NCBI GenBank assembly: GCA_018609925.1
Contig: JAHEOG010000139.1
Coordinates: 1 to 40,439, forward strand
Source of the DNA: Gammaproteobacteria bacterium
GTDB lineage: Bacteria; Pseudomonadota; Gammaproteobacteria; Thiohalorhabdales; Thiohalorhabdaceae
Length of the DNA stretch: 40,439 nucleotides
Direction: 5' to 3'
The notes under the pieces: model-generated
Seen by the model: the letters and a program-made list of their open reading frames with translations, nothing else
Told to the model about the DNA's origin: nothing
The model's database searches: none
Translations under genes and position numbers: made by a program
Shown: positions 27,787-34,473 of the stretch, piece after piece
How positions within the stretch are numbered: position 1 is the stretch's first letter
Layout of the letters: each line of letters opens with the position of its first letter

Positions 27787-27812
27787 GGGGATCAAGAAAG
27801 GAGGTGGTGCCA

Positions 27813-28259
27813 ATGGTGATGGGCGCGACCAAGTTCGAGCGGCTCTTCCGCAAGGCCGGTGGGCTGGACGTGGATAAGAGCGACCTGGGCCGGCTGTCGG
27901 AGTTTTTGGATCGCAAGGTCCACGACCTCCTTCTGGCCGCCCAGGCTCGGGCGAAGGCCGACGCACGCGATCTGATCGAGGACCGGGACCTGCCGATTAC
28001 CAAAGGCCTCCAGGAAAGCATACAGGAATTCCGGAAGCTCGAGGTGGAGCTGGAATTAAGGCCCATCCTTGCGCAGCTCGCGGAGCTTCCCCCACTGGAT
28101 CTGGACCTCACCGAAAAGGCCCGGCAACGGCTACCCGAAATGGTGGGCGGCATCGCCGTCAGCCTAGCGCATACCTTCCCCATCCTCGATCCCGAGGTGA
28201 AGAATCCCGAGACCCGGCACTGGCAAAGGGCCTTCGAGATCTTCGACCGCCTGCTCTAG
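27813..28259 (+). CDS. DUF1931 protein, bacterial single-chain histone-fold protein
   Basis: 148 aa. The sequence closely follows DUF1931 proteins, whose structural-genomics members from Thermus and Aquifex show two histone-fold motifs in one chain. Recognisable blocks are KFERLFRKAGGLDVDKSDLGRLSEFL, ARDLIEDRDLPITKGLQESI and a second half LPPLDLDLTEKARQRLPEMVGG. LDLTEKARQRLPEM may be the second histone-fold start. The start is ATG 27813, 6 nt after an almost ideal AAAGGAGGTG; GTG 27804 overlaps that site and ATG 27819 is a less well-spaced alternative. Strong translation is predicted. Function is not established; DNA binding or chromatin-like compaction is inferred from the fold only. No operon partner; an AT-rich island follows. 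Confidence 0.85.
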   Translation: MVMGATKFERLFRKAGGLDVDKSDLGRLSEFLDRKVHDLLLAAQARAKADARDLIEDRDLPITKGLQESIQEFRKLEVELELRPILAQLAELPPLDLDLTEKARQRLPEMVGGIAVSLAHTFPILDPEVKNPETRHWQRAFEIFDRLL

Positions 28260-28261
28260 TT

Positions 28262-28500
28262 GGGCCCTTTCCCATCATTTTCCGGCCTTTATATGGCAGG
28301 CCAGCGCGGGTTTATCGCATCCCATATTCCTATGTTGTCATTATTTTTTACAAAAACTTCCTTATATTGTGTAAAGTTTTCGGCATCTGCCTTGTTTTGT
28401 CCTATATGCCCTACTGTGGGGATATTTTGAATTTTTCTCTGGAGGCTATTGACGGGTTTGTATGGGCTTTGTTACCCCTTTTGTCATTGTTTCCGCCGAC
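28262..28500. other. AT-rich intergenic island
   Basis: Composition falls sharply here compared with the GC-rich surroundings: bases 28331-28380 contain only 10 G or C (20 percent). It includes runs such as TTATTTTTTACAAAAAC and TATATTGTGTAAAG, and a TTGACG at 28449-28454. No gene was recognised on either strand. It lies between the DUF1931 gene and a small predicted secreted protein gene. It could hold a promoter or a nucleoid-protein binding region, or be a transferred fragment. No single promoter has well-spaced boxes. Confidence 0.7.
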
Positions 28501-28534
28501 CAACGGCAGAACCTGGTGAAAAAAGGGGGATGTT

Positions 28535-28774
28535 GTGCAAAAAGGGGGAACTGCCACCGGCCTCGCCGTGGGCCTGGCCGGTTTGGCGCTGGTGGCGGGC
28601 CTGCCGTCGGTCGGCCTTTCTCAGGCCGGAACCGACTCGTCCCAAGCGACGCAGTCCAATCCCAACCCCGACGTCGCTTGGGTGGGCTTCCACCGGCGCT
28701 TGGACCGAGAGGGGGTTTTCCCCCGGCCCAAGAGGCGGCTTGGCCTTTCTCCTCAAGCCGGTGGTTTCTTTTAA
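28535..28774 (+). CDS. small predicted secreted protein, no recognised family
   Basis: 79 aa from GTG at 28535, with AAGGGGGA 4 nt upstream. The N-terminus MQKGGTATGLAVGLAGLALVAG is a plausible signal peptide, and SQA-GTD (about residues 29-34) is a plausible cleavage site. The mature part would be about 48 residues, rich in Arg/Pro (VGFHRRLDREGVFPRPKRRL). Codon third positions are mostly G or C, in keeping with real genes here. The stop lies in the T-tail of a terminator-like hairpin (28736-28772). I do not recognise the product, and the frame could be fortuitous. Confidence 0.42.
   Translation: MQKGGTATGLAVGLAGLALVAGLPSVGLSQAGTDSSQATQSNPNPDVAWVGFHRRLDREGVFPRPKRRLGLSPQAGGFF
28736..28772 (+). 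terminator. terminator-like hairpin overlapping the small gene's 3' end
   Basis: CGGCTTG (28736-28742) pairs with CAAGCCG (28754-28760) around an 11-nt loop, followed by GTGGTTTCTTTT. It would end a plus-strand transcript coming from the AT-rich island, before the convergent UPF0178 gene. The tract overlaps the last codons of the small predicted gene. Confidence 0.55.
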
Positions 28775-28787
28775 TTCCAATCCATTC

Positions 28788-29246
28788 TTACGAACCCCAG
28801 GGGGTACGGTTTGTCAGCCACCGATCCAGCGCGTTGGCGAAGGCCTGACGGTCGCGGTGGGACTCCGGCGACGGTCCGCCTCCGGCCAGGCCGGCGCCCC
28901 GCATCTCTTCCATGAAATCCCGCATGGACAGCTTCTGGCGCACCGACTCGGCGGTGTATTCCTCGCCCCGGGGCGACAGCGCCTTGGCGCCGCGCTCTAC
29001 CACCTCCGCGGCGAGGGGGAGGTCCGCCGTAACCACCAGGTCCCCGGTCTCGAGGTTCTCCGCGATGTAGTGGTCGGCCGCGTCGGCGCCCGCCGGTACC
29101 CGGACCACGGAGGCGTTGGGCGCCTTGGGCGGGGGCAGGTCCCGATTGGCCACCAGGACCACTCCGGTCCCCGTGCGCCGGGAGGCCTTCAGGACGATCT
29201 CCCGGACGGCATTGGGGCAGCCGTCGGCGTCCACCCAGATGGTCAT
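28788..29246 (-). CDS. UPF0178 family protein (YaiI/YqxD)
   Basis: 152 aa, the family length. The N-terminus MTIWVDADGCPNAVREIVLKA is the hallmark of UPF0178 (DUF188), a PIN-like fold with acidic residues in VDADGCP. GADAADHYIAENLETGDLVVTADLPLA and SPRGEEYTAESVRQKLSMRDFMEEMR are also conserved. The biochemical function is unknown; the fold suggests a nuclease but this is not shown. ATG at 29246 with AAGGAGG upstream. It lies downstream of groEL on the same strand but is separated from it by a strong terminator. Confidence 0.92.
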   Translation of the reverse strand: MTIWVDADGCPNAVREIVLKASRRTGTGVVLVANRDLPPPKAPNASVVRVPAGADAADHYIAENLETGDLVVTADLPLAAEVVERGAKALSPRGEEYTAESVRQKLSMRDFMEEMRGAGLAGGGPSPESHRDRQAFANALDRWLTNRTPWGS

Positions 29247-29309
29247 GCTGAGCCTCCTTCGGTTGGGGGCCTTTTCTTTGACCCCGGGCCCTTTTCCGCC
29301 CCGATCCCG

Positions 29310-29341
29310 AACGAAAAGAAGCCCCGCCTTAACGGCGGGGC
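29310..29341 (-). terminator. intrinsic terminator of groESL
   Basis: On the minus strand, GCCCCGCC and GGCGGGGC (29341-29334 and 29328-29321) form a perfect 8-bp stem with a 5-nt loop, followed by TTCTTTTCGT. It lies 43 bp past the groEL stop and separates groEL from the UPF0178 gene. Confidence 0.85.
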
Positions 29342-29383
29342 CTCTTCGATTGACGATGCGCCCTAGGGTGCGGCGGCGAGGGC

Positions 29384-31030
<1,647 letters not shown>

Positions 31031-31090
31031 GGCTGTTTAACCCCTTCGGTTCGTAACCAACGGATTGATGTTCGGTGTATCGCGCGGAAG

Positions 31091-31378
31091 CTAGTCGACC
31101 ACGGCCAGGAGATCGTCCTCGCGCATGACCAGGTACTCCTCGCCGCCGGCCTCCACCTCGGTGCCGGCGTACTTGGCGAACAGCACCCGGTCCCCCTCCT
31201 TGACGGACATGGGCCGCTTCTCCCCGTTGTCCAGGGGCTTGCCGTCACCGACGGCGACGACGTCGCCCTGGATGGGCTTCTCCTTGGCCGTGTCGGGGAT
31301 GTAGAGGCCGGACTCGGTGACCTCCTCTTCCTCCACGCGCTTGATGACGACCCGGTCGTGCAGCGGACGGATCTTCAT
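31091..31378 (-). CDS. groES: co-chaperonin GroES (10 kDa)
   Basis: Heptameric lid of GroEL. 95 aa. The N-terminus MKIRPLHDRVVIKRVEEEEV is the family signature. The mobile loop is ESGLYIPDTAKEKPIQGDVVAVG and the end is YAGTEVEAGGEEYLVMREDDLLAVVD. The ATG at 31378 has AGGAGGAA upstream (minus strand). First gene of the groES-groEL operon; a promoter with an overlapping CIRCE element lies about 85-140 bp upstream. Confidence 0.98.
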   Translation of the reverse strand: MKIRPLHDRVVIKRVEEEEVTESGLYIPDTAKEKPIQGDVVAVGDGKPLDNGEKRPMSVKEGDRVLFAKYAGTEVEAGGEEYLVMREDDLLAVVD

Positions 31379-31463
31379 GATGGGTATTCCTCCTCAGCTC
31401 GGTGGGCAATGGATGATCAGCGAAAAAGGGTGGCACTCGCCGAGGCCGCCTGCCGGGGCGTTG

Positions 31464-31490
31464 TTAGCACTCCCTTTTATCGAGTGCTAA
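31464..31490 (-). promoter_or_regulatory. CIRCE element (HrcA operator) of groESL
   Basis: TTAGCACTC (31464-31472), a 9-nt spacer, then GAGTGCTAA (31482-31490). Both arms match the CIRCE consensus exactly and the spacer has the canonical length. HrcA, a heat-sensitive repressor, binds such elements to control groESL. The element begins directly at the -10 box of the predicted promoter, so binding would block RNA polymerase. hrcA itself is not in the window. Confidence 0.96.
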
Positions 31491-31517
31491 TGGTAATCGC
31501 TGGTGGGCGGTTGTCAA
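31490..31517 (-). promoter_or_regulatory. sigma70-type promoter of groESL
   Basis: On the minus strand, TTGACA (31517-31512) and TACCAT (31495-31490) are separated by 16 nt. The -10 box shares one base with the CIRCE element. The start point would be inside CIRCE, a typical HrcA-repressed architecture. No clear sigma32 boxes (CTTGAA/CCCCAT-type) were noticed. Confidence 0.7.
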
Positions 31518-31540
31518 TACCGGCTCACGGGCGAAAACCA

Positions 31541-32017
31541 TTATTCGTCAAGCCGGTCCCCCGGATCCCGGGGCCGGCGATGAAACTCGCCCTCGATTAC
31601 GGTCCGGCGTCCGCGGGCCCCGCCCGGGCCCGGGGCGGAACCCATTGGATCCATGCGCACCCAGAGCCGATGCCGGAGGTGGCGGTAGGCCCAGCGTCGC
31701 AGGGGCGGCGTGAGGAGGGCGAAGCCCACGGCATCGGTAAAGAACCCGGGGGTCAGCAGCAGGGCCCCGGCGACCAGCAGGCAGGCTCCCTCGAACAGCG
31801 TTTGGGTCGGGATCTCCGCCCGGTGGAGCTGGGTATAGAGCCGGGTAACGGTTACCATTCCCTGGTAGCGTGCCAAGGCCGCGCCCAGTAGGGCCGTACC
31901 GACCACCGCCGCAATCGTGGCGGGGGCCCCAATGGCCTGGCCCACCTCGATCAGCAGATAGACCTCCAACAGGGGCACCGTCAGGAACAGGAGGAACAGG
32001 CTGGGCAGGAGCCGCAT
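31541..32017 (-). CDS. fxsA: FxsA family membrane protein
   Basis: 158 aa. The N-terminus MRLLPSLFLLFLTVPLLEVYLLIEVGQAIG, followed by TIAAVVGTALLGAALARYQGM and GACLLVAGALLLTPGFFTDAVGFALLTPPLRRW, is the FxsA (phage T7 exclusion suppressor) pattern: several membrane segments and a TPGFxTDxxG motif. Exact cellular role is unknown. The start at 32017 is chosen because the family N-terminus begins there with AAGGG upstream; the frame stays open to 32137 but that part derives from a terminator stem. It lies upstream of groES on the same strand, the common fxsA-groES-groEL order. Confidence 0.9.
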   Translation of the reverse strand: MRLLPSLFLLFLTVPLLEVYLLIEVGQAIGAPATIAAVVGTALLGAALARYQGMVTVTRLYTQLHRAEIPTQTLFEGACLLVAGALLLTPGFFTDAVGFALLTPPLRRWAYRHLRHRLWVRMDPMGSAPGPGGARGRRTVIEGEFHRRPRDPGDRLDE

Positions 32018-32099
32018 GAGGGACCCTTCTGGAGCGTTTGGGCGAGTGTCGTCGAAAGGGAGGTGGGGACGACCGGCGGCCGGATCAACCCGGGGCGAC

Positions 32100-32126
32100 A
32101 AAAAAGCGGCGGCCCGAAGGCCGCCG
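32100..32126 (-). terminator. orphan intrinsic terminator on the minus strand upstream of fxsA
   Basis: On the minus strand CGGCGGCC-TTCG-GGCCGCCG (32126-32107) forms a perfect 8-bp stem capped by a TTCG tetraloop, then C and six T (32105-32100). This is a textbook terminator. In the plus direction no T-run follows. No minus-strand protein gene lies to the right within the window, so what it ends is unclear: a small RNA, an attenuated fxsA leader, or antisense transcription from cutA. Confidence 0.85.
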
Positions 32127-32225
32127 ACCCAACCCACAACGGAGGGAGAGCCTGACTTGTAACAGGAGCCGGAGGAACCTTTCCCCTCCTTTTTCAGACT
32201 TCTCCCTTCCCGGGGGAGTTCCTTT
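32100..32225 (-). ncRNA. possible small RNA or attenuated leader between cutA and fxsA
   Basis: Upstream of the orphan terminator the minus strand can form three further short hairpins: CTCCC/GGGAG (32218-32202), GGAGG/CCTCC (32189-32171) and CCTG/CAGG (32166-32151). A transcript of roughly 100-130 nt ending at the T-run would be compact and structured. No promoter with good boxes was found, and no Rfam-type family (4.5S, 6S, RNase P, tmRNA, known riboswitch) was recognised. The right boundary is a guess. In the plus direction, GGAGG-N9-CCTCC is followed by five T (32190-32194), so it could instead act on cutA. Confidence 0.3.
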
Positions 32226-32265
32226 GCCAGAAGCGTGCCTCGATTGGCCCATGAGGAGGTGAGCC

Positions 32266-32574
32266 GTGAACCTGATCGTCTACACTACTTGCCCCGACGA
32301 GGAGACGGCCCGGAGCATCAGTCACAAGGTAGTGAAGGAGCGCGTCGCGGCCTGTGTTCACCGCCAGCCGGCGGGGACCAGTGTGTTCGAGTGGGAGGAA
32401 CGGATCGAGGAGGAGGAGGAGATCCTGCTGGTGATCAAGACCAAGGAGAAGCTCTACGAGCCCTTGGAATCGGCCATCCTCCAGCTCCACCCCTATGATG
32501 TACCCGAGATCATCGCCGTTCCCATCGAGAACGGCCTGGCCTCCTATCTGCGCTGGATCGACCACCTGGATTAG
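32266..32574 (+). CDS. cutA: divalent-cation tolerance protein CutA
   Basis: Small trimeric protein of the CutA1 family, linked in E. coli to copper tolerance. Its exact role is not settled. 102 aa from GTG at 32266, preceded by GAGGAGGTG. Conserved stretches: MNLIVYTTCPDEETARSIS, ERVAACVHR, EEEEEILLVIKTKEKLYEPLESAILQLHPYDVPEIIAVPIENG and YLRWI. The cutA-dsbD pairing is common in gammaproteobacteria; here the following gene retains only the DsbD alpha domain. Confidence 0.95.
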   Translation: MNLIVYTTCPDEETARSISHKVVKERVAACVHRQPAGTSVFEWEERIEEEEEILLVIKTKEKLYEPLESAILQLHPYDVPEIIAVPIENGLASYLRWIDHLD

Positions 32575-32635
32575 CGTTCGCCAAAGGCGGTCCACGCTCC
32601 CCAATCACCGGCCGTCATTCGTCCGGAGGAAAGCG

Positions 32636-33106
32636 GTGATTCCCAAGGCAAAGGCCCTTCCCGCCCACGGCCCTTATGCCGGAGTGCTCACGGTCCTGCT
32701 GCTGGCCGCGTCCCCGGCAATCCCCGAATCGGGTGACCTCCTCCCCCCGGAAGGGGCCTTCCGGGCCGAGGCCGAAAGGCTCTGTCCCGACCGGGTGCGG
32801 GTTGCCTGGCGAATCGCCGAGGGCCACTACCTCTACCGCGATCGCATCGCGGTCCGGGTGCGTCGCCCCGAGGGGGTGTCGGTGGCCGTTCTTAACCTGA
32901 GCCGGGGAGCCCGTGAGCGGGATGCCCTCTCCGGCCAATGGCGCCGGGTCCTGCGGGAGGAGGCGGTCCTTACCGCCCACCTGGAGGAGCCCGGAACGGC
33001 CTCCCCCCTCCAGATCGAGGTCCGTTACCAGGGCTGCGCCGAGGGCCGGCTCTGCTACTCCCCCCAGCGCCGGACCTTTGCCCTTTTGCCCGAGGGGTCC
33101 TCCTGA
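32636..33106 (+). CDS. stand-alone DsbD alpha domain protein (thiol:disulfide interchange, N-terminal domain only)
   Basis: 156 aa from GTG at 32636, with GGAGGAAA upstream. An N-terminal signal peptide (hydrophobic VLTVLLLAASPAIP) precedes a domain aligning with periplasmic DsbD-alpha: LPPEGAFRAEAERLCPDRVRVAWRIAEGHYLYRDRI, and VRYQGCAEGRLCYSPQRRTF. C134 and C140 match the CX5C redox pair of DsbD-alpha (YQGCADAGFCYPP in E. coli). A full DsbD would continue into eight membrane helices and a thioredoxin domain; here a stop follows and no such sequence is found in any frame up to the next gene. It sits in the normal dsbD place after cutA. Either a functional split domain or a remnant. Confidence 0.82.
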   Translation: MIPKAKALPAHGPYAGVLTVLLLAASPAIPESGDLLPPEGAFRAEAERLCPDRVRVAWRIAEGHYLYRDRIAVRVRRPEGVSVAVLNLSRGARERDALSGQWRRVLREEAVLTAHLEEPGTASPLQIEVRYQGCAEGRLCYSPQRRTFALLPEGSS

Positions 33107-33142
33107 CGGCCCCGTTCCGAGCCCAATACTTGGGGGTAGGCA

Positions 33143-33172
33143 TTGGACTGGGCTCCAGTATCTCGATAGGAT
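33143..33172 (+). promoter_or_regulatory. candidate sigma70 promoter for the TPR-accBC segment
   Basis: TTGGAC (33143-33148) and TAGGAT (33167-33172) with an 18-nt spacer, in the 160-bp gap after the dsbD-alpha gene. Transcription would start near 33179 and cover the TPR gene, accB, accC and prmA. One-base deviations in each box; plausible but not certain. Confidence 0.4.
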
Positions 33173-33266
33173 GCCTGGACATTCGGGGGCAATGCCCCGA
33201 TCATGCCGGGATCTGTACGGATCGTAACCGTTCCGGTTCAATGGGGCCCGCCGATTGGGGAGCCTT

Positions 33267-33926
33267 ATGATCCACGTGGAAAAGGCCCTTGCCAGCGCCC
33301 GCGAGGCCTGGGAGGCGGGGGACCTGGAGGCGGCCGAGCGCGAGCTCTTGCCGGTCTTGGAGGTCGATGACCTGGAGCCCCGGGCGCTTCGCCTGATGGG
33401 CCAGATCGCCCGTGCCCGGGGGGATCCGGAGCGGGCCGCGGATCTCTTCGAGCGGGCCCTGGAGGCCCGCCATCCCGAGGCCCGTGAGGGTCCCCAGGGG
33501 CCCCGGCCCACCCCCAGCCTGGCCGAGCTCTACGCCGAGCAGGGCTATCCCGAAGCGGCGGCCGAGGTCTACCGGCGGCTCCTGGAAGGGGAAGAAGGCG
33601 ATCCGAGGGCCGAGCAGTGGCGCCGGCGGCTCGCTGAGCTGGAGGGGGGACCGTCCAGGTCGGCGCGACGGGAGGAGGAGCCCCCAGAAGAAGCGGGAGC
33701 AGTCTCCCCGGTGGGGGAGCCGATCGGGGAGGAGCCCGAAAGCGGAACGGGATCAACGGCCCCGGAGCCTCCAGAGGCTTTCGGGGGCCCGAATGACGAA
33801 GGGGACTCCCAGGTCGTCGAGGACCGGCTTCGGGATTTTCTGGAGCGCCTGAAGCGCTATCGGAGCGCGGATCGCCTGGGTCGGTTCCTGGAGACTCTGG
33901 GGAATCCTTCCGTGCGGGGGCAGTAG
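33267..33926 (+). CDS. tetratricopeptide-repeat protein of unknown function
   Basis: 219 aa from ATG 33267, with GGGGAG 4 nt upstream. The first half carries TPR-like helices: ALASAREAWEAGDLEAAERELLPVLE, EPRALRLMGQIARARGDPERAADLFERAL and PSLAELYAEQGYPEAAAEVYRRLLE. The second half is acidic and proline-rich, then ends in a helix VVEDRLRDFLERLKRYRSADRL. No signal peptide or membrane segment; cytosolic. It occupies the position where aroQ often precedes accB. The partner is unknown. The start region contains a degenerate parS-like sequence. Confidence 0.75.
   Translation: MIHVEKALASAREAWEAGDLEAAERELLPVLEVDDLEPRALRLMGQIARARGDPERAADLFERALEARHPEAREGPQGPRPTPSLAELYAEQGYPEAAAEVYRRLLEGEEGDPRAEQWRRRLAELEGGPSRSARREEEPPEEAGAVSPVGEPIGEEPESGTGSTAPEPPEAFGGPNDEGDSQVVEDRLRDFLERLKRYRSADRLGRFLETLGNPSVRGQ
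33268..33283. promoter_or_regulatory. weak parS-like sequence at the TPR gene start
   Basis: TGATCCACGTGGAAAA matches TGTTCCACGTGGAACA at 14 of 16 positions, but the two mismatches break the inner palindrome, unlike the copies at 3243 and 4613. It encodes the first residues (MIHVEK), so chance is a strong alternative. Confidence 0.25.
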
Positions 33927-33983
33927 CCAGCGGACAGGGACAAGAACCGGTCCGCAGCCCGGCAGGCCAATCAGGGGGAGGGT

Positions 33984-34466
33984 ATGGACATACGTAAGAT
34001 CCGGCGGCTCATCGAGCTGTTGGAGGACTCGGACGTCAACGAGATCGAGATCCGGGAGGGCGAGGAGAGCGTCCGGATCAGCCGGGGTGCTCCCGCGCCG
34101 CCGACGGCCTATCCCCCGTACCCGCCTCCTCCGCAAGCGCCTACCCAGCCGACTCCCCAGGAACCGACCCCGCATGGCCCCCCTGGGGCCGGACCGGCCT
34201 CTCAGGGGGAGGCCGAAGAGACCGCCGTCAAGGTGGTGGCGCCCATGGTGGGGACCTTCTACCGGGCCGCCTCCCCCGAAGCGGAGCCTTTCGTCAACGA
34301 GGGGGACTTCGTCCACATCGGTGACACCCTGGGCGTCATCGAGGCGATGAAGCTCTTCAACGAGATCGAGTCGGAGCATTCGGGCCGGATCAAGCGGATC
34401 CTGGTGGAGAACGCCCAGCCCGTGGAGTACGGGGAGCCCCTGTTCCTAATCGAGCCGGAGGGCTAG
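33984..34466 (+). CDS. accB: acetyl-CoA carboxylase biotin carboxyl carrier protein
   Basis: Carries biotin for acetyl-CoA carboxylase, the first step of fatty-acid synthesis. 160 aa (E. coli 156). N-terminal helices MDIRKIRRLIELLEDSDVNEIEIREGEESVRIS, a Pro/Ala-rich flexible linker (about 36-75), then the biotinyl domain. VVAPMVGTFYRAASPEAEPFVNEGD includes the protruding thumb typical of AccB. The biotinylated lysine is K123 in EAMKLFNEIES. GGGGGAG upstream of ATG 33984. accC follows 7 nt after the stop. Confidence 0.97.
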   Translation: MDIRKIRRLIELLEDSDVNEIEIREGEESVRISRGAPAPPTAYPPYPPPPQAPTQPTPQEPTPHGPPGAGPASQGEAEETAVKVVAPMVGTFYRAASPEAEPFVNEGDFVHIGDTLGVIEAMKLFNEIESEHSGRIKRILVENAQPVEYGEPLFLIEPEG

Positions 34467-34473
34467 GCCGGCC

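Noticed and set aside
27687..27812. Cobalamin riboswitch upstream of the BtuF-like gene
   Set aside because: No B12-box-like sequence is visible in the short upstream region.
28711..28724. GGGGG-TTTT-CCCCC hairpin
   Set aside because: It lies within the small reading frame, has no U-tract after it, and can arise by chance; the later hairpin at 28736 fits a terminator better.
28449..29366. Open frame of 305 codons on the plus strand after the AT-rich island
   Set aside because: Most of it is antisense to the UPF0178 gene and it conflicts with the better-supported 79-codon frame.
32018..32137. Longer N-terminus of FxsA from 32137
   Set aside because: The extra 40 residues come from the terminator stem and match nothing; FxsA proteins begin at the membrane segment starting MRLLPSL.
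32128..32262. Known structural RNA (4.5S, 6S, tmRNA, RNase P) in the fxsA-cutA gap
   Set aside because: None of the conserved sequence blocks of these RNAs was found; only short hairpins and a terminator.
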